A stretch of 64,000 nt of DNA from contig NZ_VHQG01000002.1 in NCBI RefSeq assembly GCF_006517435.1, forward strand, positions 62,160 to 126,159. The letters are read 5' to 3'. The notes beneath the pieces were generated by a model. The model did not search any database, was not told the origin of the DNA, and was given only the letters and a program-made list of their open reading frames with translations. Both the position numbers and the translations under genes were made by a program. This document shows, piece after piece, positions 57,293-64,000 of this stretch; the stretch's first letter is position 1, and the number at the start of each line of letters is the position of its first letter. The stretch is from Schumannella soli. Lineage in GTDB: Bacteria > Actinomycetota > Actinomycetes > Actinomycetales > Microbacteriaceae.

Positions 57293-58114
57293 ATGGCCGC
57301 CTCCGATCGGATCGACCCCGCCGCGCGCCCGGTGGCGGCGCGGCGCGAGCAGCTCACCGCCCTCGTCGCCGAGCGCGGATTCGTGCGCGTCGCCGACGCC
57401 GCCGTCGAGCTCGGCGTCAGCACCGTGACGCTGCGCGGCGACCTCGAGGCGCTCGCCGCGGACGGGCTGCTGCGGCGCGTGCACGGGGGAGCGATGCCTC
57501 CGGTACCCGAGCACCGGGAGTCGTCGATGGAGCTCTCGAGCGAGCGCCAGAGCGCCGTGAAGCGCGCGATCGCGCGTCGCGCCGCGGCCCTGGTCGCCCC
57601 GGGCACGAGCGTGCTGCTCGACGTCGGCTCGACGACGCTCGCGGTGGCCGAGGCGCTCGTCGAGCGCACCGAGCTCACGGACGTGGTCGTCATCACGAAC
57701 GGGCTCTCGGTCGCCCTCGCGCTCGAGCGGGCGATCCCGCGCCTCGACGTGATCGTGACCGGCGGCACCCTGCGCCCGCTGCAGCACTCCCTCGTGAACC
57801 CGGTCGCGGCATCCACGCTCGAGGGTCTGCACGCCGACCTCGCGATCATCGGCTGCACGGGCGTCGACCGTTCGGGGCGCGTCACGAACGTGAACCTGCC
57901 CGAGGCCGAGGTGAAGCGCGCCATGCTCGGCGCCGCCGACCGCGCCGTGCTCGTCGCCGACGGCTCGAAGCTCGGCGTGACCCACCTCGGTCGCGTCGGC
58001 GCGCTCGCCGACTTCGAGGCGCTCGTGACGGGCGGCGAGGTCGCCGATGCGGCCGTGCTCGACAGCGTGCGCGAGGCCGGCTGCCGCCTATTGGCGGTGG
58101 ATGCGCGGGGCTGA
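57293..58114 (+). CDS. DeoR-family transcriptional regulator
   Basis: A 273-residue repressor. The N-terminal winged helix (about 15-70) contains RVADAAVELGVSTVTLRGDLEALAADGLLRRVHGGA (in part), the DeoR signature. The C-terminal sugar-phosphate sensor has DVGSTTLAVAEAL, VVITNGLSVALAL and GCTGVD. It probably senses a galactose-pathway sugar phosphate and represses galT-galK from the shared promoter. A GAGAGGACG site precedes the ATG. Confidence 0.92.
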   Translation: MAASDRIDPAARPVAARREQLTALVAERGFVRVADAAVELGVSTVTLRGDLEALAADGLLRRVHGGAMPPVPEHRESSMELSSERQSAVKRAIARRAAALVAPGTSVLLDVGSTTLAVAEALVERTELTDVVVITNGLSVALALERAIPRLDVIVTGGTLRPLQHSLVNPVAASTLEGLHADLAIIGCTGVDRSGRVTNVNLPEAEVKRAMLGAADRAVLVADGSKLGVTHLGRVGALADFEALVTGGEVADAAVLDSVREAGCRLLAVDARG

Positions 58115-58136
58115 CGCCGGGCCGTAACCTGACGGC

Positions 58137-59258
58137 ATGACCGACGCCCGCGTCCCGTCCCCGCATCCCGATTCGGCTGTGCCCGCGGCGGCGGCCGCGA
58201 CCTCGGCGCTCGTCGGCGCCTCACCGGTCGCCGCTCTGACCGCGCCGGCGCCGCTGAGCGGACCGCGCTTCGAGCTGCGCAGCGGCGACGCGCGTGCGGT
58301 GATCGGCTCGGTCGCCGCGGTGCTGTGCGAACTCGAGGTCGACGGGCAGGCGCTGACCGAGACGGTTCCGATCGACGGCCTGCCGCCGCAGGGCTGCGGC
58401 ATCGTGCTCGCGCCGTGGCCGAACCGGGTGCGGGGCGCCCGCTGGACTCTGCGGGCCGCCGACAGCGGCGCCGCGGCCGACGCCGAGCTCGAACTCGACC
58501 TGACCGATCCGAAGTGGAACGCCGCCTCGCACGGCCTGCTGCGCAACACCGCCTACCGCCTCGTCGCACACACGCCCTCGACCGTCGAGCTCGCGGCGCT
58601 CATCCCACCCCAGCACGGCTGGCCGTTCCGGCTCGAGACCCGCGTGCGCTACGCGCTCGAACCCGACGGCCTCGTCGTGACGCATCACGTGACGAACGCC
58701 GGGGCGACGCGGGCGCCGTGGGCGGTCGGGGCGCATCCGTACCTCCGCGTCGGCGGCACGCCCGTCGCCGACCTCGAGCTGCGGGTGCCGGCGGGTGTCG
58801 CGCTCGAGGTGGATGCGACGCTCATCCCGGTCGGAGCCCGCACCGTCGGCGCCGAGGAGGATCTGCGCGAGGGTCGCCGCGTCGGCGACCTCGACCTCAA
58901 CACGGCGTTCGCGGTGGATGCGGCCGGCGGTCCGGCGGCGGACGACGACGACGCCGGCAGCCGCGGCGACGCCGGCGATGCCCGCGAGATCGCCCGCCTC
59001 ACCGCGCCGGACGGCGCCGCGACGCAGCTCTGGGGCGATCCGCCGTTCCGCTGGGTGCAGGTGTTCACGCCCGGCGACTTCCCGCGTCCGCTCGGCGGCC
59101 CCGAGCCGACCGGGAAGGCCGTCGCGCTCGAGCCGATGACCGCGCCGGCGAATGCGCTCAACTCGGGCGAGGGCCTCGTCTGGCTCGAGCCGGGCGCGAG
59201 CTGGTCGGCCTCGTGGGGCATCCGCCGCATCGCCGCCGCCGAGAAGCGGCACCCCTAG
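58137..59258 (+). CDS. Aldose 1-epimerase family protein (first copy)
   Basis: A 373-residue galactose-mutarotase-like protein. A disordered N-terminus (about 1-40) precedes the beta-sandwich. Family blocks are LAPWPNRVRGARW, SHGLLRNTAYR with a catalytic His, GAHPYLRVGG with the second His, and ALEPMTAPANALNSGEGL with the catalytic Glu. It interconverts alpha and beta hexose anomers. An Asp/Gly insert lies at about 262-282. TAACCT (58125-58130) is six bases before the ATG. It is adjacent to a related gene. Confidence 0.88.
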   Translation: MTDARVPSPHPDSAVPAAAAATSALVGASPVAALTAPAPLSGPRFELRSGDARAVIGSVAAVLCELEVDGQALTETVPIDGLPPQGCGIVLAPWPNRVRGARWTLRAADSGAAADAELELDLTDPKWNAASHGLLRNTAYRLVAHTPSTVELAALIPPQHGWPFRLETRVRYALEPDGLVVTHHVTNAGATRAPWAVGAHPYLRVGGTPVADLELRVPAGVALEVDATLIPVGARTVGAEEDLREGRRVGDLDLNTAFAVDAAGGPAADDDDAGSRGDAGDAREIARLTAPDGAATQLWGDPPFRWVQVFTPGDFPRPLGGPEPTGKAVALEPMTAPANALNSGEGLVWLEPGASWSASWGIRRIAAAEKRHP

Positions 59259-59268
59259 AGTGGGCGCC

Positions 59269-60357
59269 GTGACGAGCGACGGAGCCACCACCACCCCCAC
59301 GACGACGTCCGCCCCGCCGGCGTCCGCCGAGACGGACGGTCTCGCAGCCGACGCGGTCTCGCCGATCGGCCGCCGCATCCACCTCTCCGGCGGCGGCGTC
59401 GAGGCCGTGATCGGCACGATCGCCGCGACCCTCGCCTCGCTGCGCGTCGACGGCGTGCAGCTGACCGAGCCGATCGACGAGAACGCCTGGCCGGCGTACT
59501 GCAACGGCATCTTCCTGGCGCCCTGGCCGAATCGCGTGCGCGACGGGCGCTGGACGCACGACGGCGCGACGCAGCAGCTCGACGTGACCGAGCGCGACCG
59601 GAACAACGCCCTGCACGGACTGCTGCAGTTCACCGATCACGAGATCCGCGAGCAGACGCCGACCTCGGTGACGCTCGGAGCGCTCATCCCGGCCCAGCAC
59701 GGCTGGCCCTTCACCCTCGACAGCTGGGTTCGCTACGAGCTCGTGCCCGGCGGGCTGCGCGCGACCCACGGCGTGCGCAACCTCTCCGGGGTCACGGCGC
59801 CCTACGCGACCGGCGTTCACCCCTACCTGCGGCTCGGCGACGTGCCCGTGCGCGAGCTGCGCGTGACCGTGCCCGCGGCGAGCTACGTCGAGGTGGATGA
59901 CCGGCTCAACCCGATCGGCGTGAAGCCGGTCGACGGCACCCCGGTCGATCTGCGCGCCGGTCGCCTGTTCAGCGACCTCGACCTCGACACCGCCTACGCC
60001 GACCTCAGCCCCGTCGACGGTGCGACCGCGTGGATCGAGGCGCCTGACGGATCACGGCTGACGCTCCTGCAGGATCCCGACTGGCGCTGGGTGCAGGTGT
60101 TCACCACCGCGATCTTCCCGGCCGGCGGCTGGACGGCCGTCGACCCGGCGACCTCCGGTCCCGACGTCGAGGGCAGCGGCTATCTCGGCGGACCGCTCGG
60201 CGATGCGATCGCGATCGAGCCGATGACCGCCCCGCCGGACGCGCTCAATTCGGGCGAGGGGCTCATCCACCTGCAACCGGGCGCCGAGTGGTCGGGATCG
60301 TGGGCGCTGCGCTACACGCCCGCGCCGGCCGCCGGCTCGTCGACCGACCTCGCCTGA
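59269..60357 (+). CDS. Aldose 1-epimerase family protein (second copy)
   Basis: A 362-residue paralogue of the preceding protein. The same blocks appear: FLAPWPNRVRDGRW, LHGLLQFTDHE, GVHPYLRLGD and AIEPMTAPPDALNSGEGLI, with His, His and Glu in register. A Thr/Ala-rich N-terminus (1-30) is disordered. The -10 TAGAGT (59256-59261) overlaps the stop codon of the first copy, and the GTG follows seven bases later. Two adjacent mutarotases near galK/galT suggest different sugar preferences (inference). Confidence 0.88.
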   Translation: MTSDGATTTPTTTSAPPASAETDGLAADAVSPIGRRIHLSGGGVEAVIGTIAATLASLRVDGVQLTEPIDENAWPAYCNGIFLAPWPNRVRDGRWTHDGATQQLDVTERDRNNALHGLLQFTDHEIREQTPTSVTLGALIPAQHGWPFTLDSWVRYELVPGGLRATHGVRNLSGVTAPYATGVHPYLRLGDVPVRELRVTVPAASYVEVDDRLNPIGVKPVDGTPVDLRAGRLFSDLDLDTAYADLSPVDGATAWIEAPDGSRLTLLQDPDWRWVQVFTTAIFPAGGWTAVDPATSGPDVEGSGYLGGPLGDAIAIEPMTAPPDALNSGEGLIHLQPGAEWSGSWALRYTPAPAAGSSTDLA

Positions 60358-61448
60358 TGAGCGGCGTCGCGCCTGCGCCGACCGAGCGGCAGCTGCGCCG
60401 CTGGCGCGGCTACCTCGCCGACGAGCGCGTCGAGGCCTCGCTCTACCTGCAGCTCGCCGAGCGCAAGACGGGCGAGGAGCGCGAGATCCTGCTCGGGCTC
60501 GCCGACGCCGAGAAGCGGCACGAGGCGCACTGGCTCGAGCTGCTCGGCGACCGCGTCGGGCGCCCGCGCGCGGGCAGTCTGCGCACCCGCCTGCTCGTGC
60601 TGCTCGCGCAGCGCTTCGGGTCGGTGTTCGTGCTCGCGCTGGCTCAGCGTGCCGAGGCGCGCAGCCCCTACGACGACGACGCGGATGCGACCGACCAGAT
60701 GGCGGCCGACGAGCGCATCCACGGCGAGGTGCTGCGCGGTCTCGCGGCGCGCGGTCGCGAGCGGCTCTCGGGCACCTTCCGCGCCGCCGTCTTCGGAGCG
60801 AACGACGGCCTCGTGTCGAACCTCGCGCTCGTGCTCGGCGTCGGCGCGACCGGCGTCGACCCGAAGACGGTGCTGTTCACCGGCGTCGCCGGCCTGCTCG
60901 CCGGCGCGCTCTCGATGGGCGCGGGGGAGTTCGTGTCGGTGCGCTCGCAGCGCGAGCTGCTGGCCGCATCCCACCCCGACCCCGAGGCGGATGCCGCGCT
61001 GCCGCATCTCGACGTCGACGCCAACGAGCTCGCGCTGGTCTACCGCGCGCGCGGCGAGACCCCCGACGAGGCCGCGGAGCACGCGCGCCGCACCTTCGCG
61101 CGACTCGCGGCCGCCGACCCGGCGCTCGCGACCGGCAGCATCGAGACGGTCGGCGACCAGCACGAGGCCGTCGGGTCGCCGTGGCGCGCGGCGACCTCGA
61201 GCTTCCTGTTCTTCGCGAGCGGCGCCATCATCCCGGTGCTGCCGTACCTCTTCGGCGCGACCGGACTGCTCGCCGTCGTGATCGCGGCCGTGCTCGTCGG
61301 CGTCGCGCTGCTCGGCACCGGCGCGGTCGTCGGCCTGCTCTCGGGCGCCTCGCCGCTGCTGCGCGCACTGCGCCAGCTCGGCATCGGCTTCGGCGCGGCT
61401 GCGGCGACCTATCTGCTGGGTCTGCTGTTCGGCGCGGCCGGCATCTGA
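60357..61448 (+). CDS. VIT1/CCC1 metal transporter with ferritin-like N-terminus (MbfA-like)
   Basis: A 363-residue protein. The N-terminal half (about 10-140) is a four-helix ferritin/rubrerythrin-like domain with EASLYLQLAERKTGEE, AEKRHEAHW and DERIHGEVL, giving an ExxH pattern for di-iron binding. The C-terminal half is a VIT1/CCC1 transporter with GANDGLVSNLALVLGV, GALSMGAGEFVSVRSQRE and C-terminal helices (about 280-360). MbfA-type proteins export iron or manganese after oxidation. The ATG overlaps the upstream stop (TGATG). Confidence 0.87.
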   Translation: MSGVAPAPTERQLRRWRGYLADERVEASLYLQLAERKTGEEREILLGLADAEKRHEAHWLELLGDRVGRPRAGSLRTRLLVLLAQRFGSVFVLALAQRAEARSPYDDDADATDQMAADERIHGEVLRGLAARGRERLSGTFRAAVFGANDGLVSNLALVLGVGATGVDPKTVLFTGVAGLLAGALSMGAGEFVSVRSQRELLAASHPDPEADAALPHLDVDANELALVYRARGETPDEAAEHARRTFARLAAADPALATGSIETVGDQHEAVGSPWRAATSSFLFFASGAIIPVLPYLFGATGLLAVVIAAVLVGVALLGTGAVVGLLSGASPLLRALRQLGIGFGAAAATYLLGLLFGAAGI

Positions 61449-61525
61449 TCGCCGCTCCTCGCCGCGCCGCGATCCGCTCGGTCGCGCCTCCCCGCACCCC
61501 GCCGTCAGGTTCTAGCGTGGATGCC

Positions 61526-62029
61526 GTGCACACGATCATCCTCTGGGTCGGCTTCCTGGGCGGCTGGCTGCTCGTCGCCGGCCCGATCTACCAGGCCGCG
61601 CTCGAGCTGCGCGACGAGGAGGTCGACCGCGAGGCGATCGGGCGAGCGCACGAGAGCGTTCCCGAGCCGCGGCCGATCTCGCCCTGGTGGTGGCTGCTGC
61701 CGCCCGTCGCCTACCTGAAGATCCGGCGCGACCGTACCGAGTACCAGCGGGTCGTCTTCGACGCGATGCCCATCGAGACGCGCCGGCAGTTCCTCGGGTT
61801 CCTCAACAAGGCGACCGGCTGGCTGTTCGTCGCCGGCGGCGCCGCGCTCATCGCGCTCAAGGAGACGTGGGAGCTCGTCGAGCGCTACGAGTGGCCGATC
61901 TGGGTGTGGATCGTGCTGGTCGTCGTGATGGCCGCGGGCTCGGTCGTGAACACGGCCGTGCGCATGGCGAACACGGGACGCCAGCTCGGCGAGCAGCCGC
62001 CGCAGCGCCCCGAGCGTCGACCGCGCTAG
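61526..62029 (+). CDS. Small membrane protein of unknown function
   Basis: A 167-residue protein with an N-terminal helix (about 2-24), a cytoplasmic part with WWWLLPPVAYLKIRRDRTEY, and two C-terminal helices (about 92-110 and 122-145). No functional motif is seen. The GTG follows TAGCGT (61513-61518) by seven bases, a leaderless start. The last codons overlap a tandem 14-base duplication. Confidence 0.72.
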   Translation: MHTIILWVGFLGGWLLVAGPIYQAALELRDEEVDREAIGRAHESVPEPRPISPWWWLLPPVAYLKIRRDRTEYQRVVFDAMPIETRRQFLGFLNKATGWLFVAGGAALIALKETWELVERYEWPIWVWIVLVVVMAAGSVVNTAVRMANTGRQLGEQPPQRPERRPR

Positions 62030-62050
62030 ACACGACGCGCTAGACACGAC
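62023..62050 (+). repeat. Tandem 14-base duplication over a stop codon
   Basis: GCGCTAGACACGAC occurs twice back to back (62023-62036 and 62037-62050). The first copy contains the TAG stop of the preceding gene. A simple slippage duplication is likely. Confidence 0.8.
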
Positions 62051-62083
62051 GATGCCCGGAGCGATTCGGGCGCTCCGGGCATC
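62051..62083. terminator. Strong terminator hairpin
   Basis: GATGCCCGGAGCG (62051-62063) pairs perfectly with CGCTCCGGGCATC (62071-62083), 13 bp with a 7-base loop. It can end the membrane-protein transcript, and, read leftward, a possible minus-strand RNA. Confidence 0.85.
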
Positions 62084-62200
62084 GAGTACCGGTTGGAGCC
62101 GAGGCCGCGATCAGGGAGACGGCCGTGCTCGTTCGGGTGAGGCGGTAACCAGCCGCCGAGTTGGGAGACTAGCCGAACGAACGTGAGCGAATAACTAGAA
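62084..62200 (-). ncRNA. Candidate structured small RNA (minus strand)
   Basis: On the minus strand a TAGTTAT -10 (62197-62191) precedes about 130 bases that end in the 13-bp terminator at 62083-62051. The RNA would fold with TCGTTCGG pairing CCGAACGA (62129-62136 with 62173-62180) around a GGCGG/CCGCC hairpin (62141-62157). No protein frame with a good start is seen. An inverted repeat CCGAACG-N21-CGTTCGG flanks the -10. This is a candidate only. Confidence 0.35.
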
Positions 62201-62270
62201 CGTTCGGTCCACGCACGCGGACTGCACGGATGTGCGAGCGGCCGCGTCGTGTCGGGTCAGGTGAACGGCG

Positions 62271-62525
62271 TCAGTCGTGGTCGTCGCCGGCGGGATGATT
62301 CCCGGCGGCGCGTCCGCGGCGGCGCTCGGCCCGCGACTGCTCGCGGGCGACCCGCTCGGCGACCGCGTCGATCACGGTCGGCCCGATGATGTCGCCGGCG
62401 GGGGTGCCGACGAGCAGATCGTGCTCCTCGAAGAGGATGCCGGCGATGCGCCCGGCCGAGACCCGCGGGTGCGTCGCGGCGAGTCGGTTGACCAGCTGCT
62501 CGAAGGTCTCGGCGGCGTCGGTCAC
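62271..62525 (-). CDS. Small uncharacterised protein
   Basis: An 84-residue protein, TDAAETFEQLVNRLAATHPR at the N-terminus, helical, with an Arg-rich end (RAERRRGRAAG). It has no membrane segment and no recognised motif. The GTG at 62525 follows TAGGAT (62538-62533, minus strand) by seven bases, so a much longer open frame to 62909 is rejected. Confidence 0.68.
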   Translation of the reverse strand: MTDAAETFEQLVNRLAATHPRVSAGRIAGILFEEHDLLVGTPAGDIIGPTVIDAVAERVAREQSRAERRRGRAAGNHPAGDDHD

Positions 62526-62931
62526 GCGATGGATCCTACGCGCGGCCTCGGCGATCCGCGACGGCTGTCGGGGTGATTCCGGGGTTCTGTCGCTCGCTCG
62601 CCCCGACATCGCCGGACGTCGCGCCGACGGTGCATCGACCTCGTCGGCTGGCCCTTCCGACGGCGTCGACTGCACATCCCCTCGGCCCTGGCAACCCCTG
62701 TCGGCGCCCGAATGAGCGGCGTACAGTAAGCGCGCTCCCGGGGCGACGCGGCCCTCAACGCTCCGCGCGCCCGAGCACGCGTTCATCCCCCGCGCGCACG
62801 AGAGTAGGGCGCCCGCGTCAGTGCGGACGCGGGGCGCCCGTCCAAGCTCGTCACCCTCGCGCTGACCTGCGGCGGGCATCCGTTCACCGGATCGCCGCCG
62901 CCGCGTCACATCGGCGGCCTACCGTCGCGCC
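62526..62931. other. Gene-poor interval with a promoter-like site and hairpin
   Basis: About 400 bases between divergent small genes. TACAGT (62722-62727) is -10-like; GGGCGCCCGCGTC (62807-62819) pairs with 62826-62839 with one bulge. A short RNA of about 105 bases could run between them, but there is no T-run and no recognised family. Open frames here reflect GC content only. Confidence 0.35.
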
Positions 62932-63075
62932 ATGTCCCACTGCCCGACCTGCGGCTCCGGCGTCGTCTACCGCTACGACACCGCTCGCCGCTCCGGCTCG
63001 CTCTACGCCTGGTTCTGCCTGCAGCAGCCGCACGTCGTCGCCGACCCGCGCACGGCGATCAGCGACCGCCCCTGA
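62932..63075 (+). CDS. 47-residue protein with a CxxC motif
   Basis: A tiny frame that opens MSHCPTCGSGVVYRYDTARR. One CPTCG pair and a later FCLQQPH segment could form half a zinc ribbon. TACCGT (62920-62925) lies six bases before the ATG, the same leaderless layout as larger genes here, which is the main evidence that it is real. Function unknown. Confidence 0.6.
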   Translation: MSHCPTCGSGVVYRYDTARRSGSLYAWFCLQQPHVVADPRTAISDRP

Positions 63076-63097
63076 CGCGGAGACGCCCCGCCTCGTC

Positions 63098-63160
63098 TCG
63101 AGGATCGTGCCGACGCGTCGTTCTGGCGCGCTGATTCCGACGGGATGGCACGATCCTCGA
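63098..63160. repeat. Perfect 14-bp inverted repeat upstream of nhaA
   Basis: TCGAGGATCGTGCC (63098-63111) and its exact reverse complement (63147-63160) flank 35 bases. It lies before the nhaA promoter and after the 47-residue gene, so it can terminate that gene's transcript; it could also be a dispersed palindrome. Confidence 0.65.
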
Positions 63161-63178
63161 ACCGACGTGGGCGCTGAG

Positions 63179-63262
63179 TAGACTCGACTCCGGAGTGCCG
63201 GGAAGTCTGGTCGGCCCGCGCGTCACGTCGTGACCGCGGTGTGTCTTCGTCGTCGGGATCGC
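63179..63262 (+). promoter_or_regulatory. Promoter and structured leader of nhaA
   Basis: TAGACT (63179-63184) is the -10. The leader of about 70 bases begins with TGCCGGGAAGTCTGGTCGGC (63196-63215), which can fold and reminds me of conserved RNA leaders before nhaA genes (nhaA-I class, lithium/sodium sensing). The match is from memory and not certain. No clear Shine-Dalgarno is seen before the ATG. Confidence 0.45.
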
Positions 63263-64000
63263 ATGTCTCTTCTCCGCTCCGAGCGCGTGGGCGCCGCCCT
63301 CCTGCTCGTCGCCGCTCTGCTTGGGCTGGTCGTCGCCAACTCGCCGATCGGACCGTCGGCCCTCGGGCTGCAGGAGGCGCATCTCGCGATCCCCGCGCTC
63401 GGCATCGATCTCTCGGTCGGTCACTGGATCAGCGACGGCCTGCTCGCGGTGTTCTTCCTGCTCGCTGCAATCGAGCTCAAGCACGAGCTGACGACCGGCG
63501 AGCTGAACTCGCCGTCACGGGCGCTGCGCCCGGCGGTGGCGGCCGTCGGCGGCGTCGTCGTGCCGATCGTGATCTTCCTCGTCGTGGTCGGCGCGTCCGG
63601 CGGCGGAGTCGAGCTGCTGCGGGGCTGGCCGGTTCCCACCGCGACCGACATCGCCTTCGCCCTCGGGGTGCTCGCCGTCTTCGGACGGGGGATGCCGTCG
63701 CGCGTGCGGTCGTTCCTGCTCGCCCTCGCGATCCTCGACGACATCATCGCGATCGTGATCATCGCCGTCGTCTTCGCGCATTCGCCCGACCTGCTGATGC
63801 TCGGCGGCGCGCTGGTCGCCGTCGTGGCGTTCGGGCTGCTCAGCACCCTGCTGCGGGGCGACCGCGTCGCATCCCGACCTCGGCGCGTGCTGATCGGGGT
63901 CGTGCTCGTCGTGCTGGGCCTCGTCGCCTGGGTGCTCGTGCTGCGGTCGGGCATCCACGCCACGATCGCCGGGGTCGCCCTCGGTCTCGCGATGAGCTCG
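63263..64000 (+). CDS. nhaA: Na+/H+ antiporter NhaA (truncated by window end)
   Basis: The first 246 residues of a sodium/proton antiporter, which removes Na+ and helps hold pH. MSLLRSERVGAALLLVAALL opens the first helix. The family blocks IELKHELTTGEL, GWPVPTATDIAFALGVLAVFG and LALAILDDIIAIVIIAVVF are present, with the paired ion-binding aspartates of NhaA (DD) and the upstream TDIAFALG Asp. The reading frame continues beyond 64000. A structured leader precedes it. Confidence 0.93.
   Translation, partial: MSLLRSERVGAALLLVAALLGLVVANSPIGPSALGLQEAHLAIPALGIDLSVGHWISDGLLAVFFLLAAIELKHELTTGELNSPSRALRPAVAAVGGVVVPIVIFLVVVGASGGGVELLRGWPVPTATDIAFALGVLAVFGRGMPSRVRSFLLALAILDDIIAIVIIAVVFAHSPDLLMLGGALVAVVAFGLLSTLLRGDRVASRPRRVLIGVVLVVLGLVAWVLVLRSGIHATIAGVALGLAMSS

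Noticed and set aside
62084-62200. tRNA, SRP RNA or tmRNA
   Set aside because: No TPsiC-like GTTCGA block, acceptor stem with CCA, SRP tetraloop motif or tag frame could be found.
62573-63181. 202-codon plus-strand frame
   Set aside because: Composition-driven; the small leaderless genes on either side explain the region better.

Overview
This 64 kb window is a chromosomal stretch of a high-GC Gram-positive bacterium. The evidence points to Actinomycetota, most likely the family Microbacteriaceae. The signs are very high GC, the block tyrosine recombinase - M23 peptidase - rpsB - tsf - pyrH - frr - cdsA, many DUF2510/DUF4190-type membrane proteins, a GlgE-type maltosyltransferase, and a recurrent leaderless start layout (TANNNT, 6-7 nt, then ATG/GTG) at 18 genes. 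I found no tRNA, rRNA, CRISPR array, insertion sequence or prophage. The species cannot be named from sequence alone.

Layout. 0-12.6 kb: xerC-type recombinase, cell-wall peptidase, the translation/lipid block rpsB-tsf, pyrH, frr, cdsA, a tandem DivIVA-motif protein, a lytic transglycosylase, a hydrolase, a rhodanese and an AI-2E-type permease. 12.7-18.9 kb: a 1068-residue coiled-coil protein whose centre is 66 consecutive 11-residue repeats, divergent from a two-gene operon (membrane protein with an internal lipobox; thioredoxin-like/TPR protein). 19-35 kb: alpha-glucan metabolism (glgB, glgE, glgP, glgX), interrupted by a SipW/TasA-like secretion operon (24-28.5 kb) and a group of small DUF2510 membrane proteins with a YbaK deacylase. 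35.4-43.2 kb: cysteine desulfurase, mnmA, a serine hydrolase, an ArsR/SRPBCC pair with two matching operators, a broken short-chain dehydrogenase and ligA. 43.5-54.8 kb: an alpha/beta hydrolase, a secreted GH92 mannosidase with a LacI-type operator, a MurA-like enzyme fused to an XRE helix-turn-helix, small membrane/lipoprotein genes, and glyA-folD behind a ZTP (pfl) riboswitch. 54.8-62 kb: galK/galT opposite a DeoR regulator, two aldose epimerases and an MbfA/VIT1-like metal transporter. 62-64 kb: tiny genes, structured intergenic DNA, and the first 246 codons of nhaA behind a structured leader.

Functional links. GlgE and GlgB build alpha-glucan while GlgP and GlgX degrade it. The cysteine desulfurase next to mnmA can supply sulfur for tRNA thiolation. 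glyA and folD share one-carbon metabolism under one riboswitch. galT, galK and the epimerases form a Leloir pathway set probably controlled by the DeoR protein. The features most worth following up are the pure hendecad coiled coil, the SipW operon with its lectin-bearing subunit and repeated GTACCCC motifs, the HTH-MurA fusion with nearby palindromes, the internal lipobox protein, and candidate small RNAs around 62 kb.
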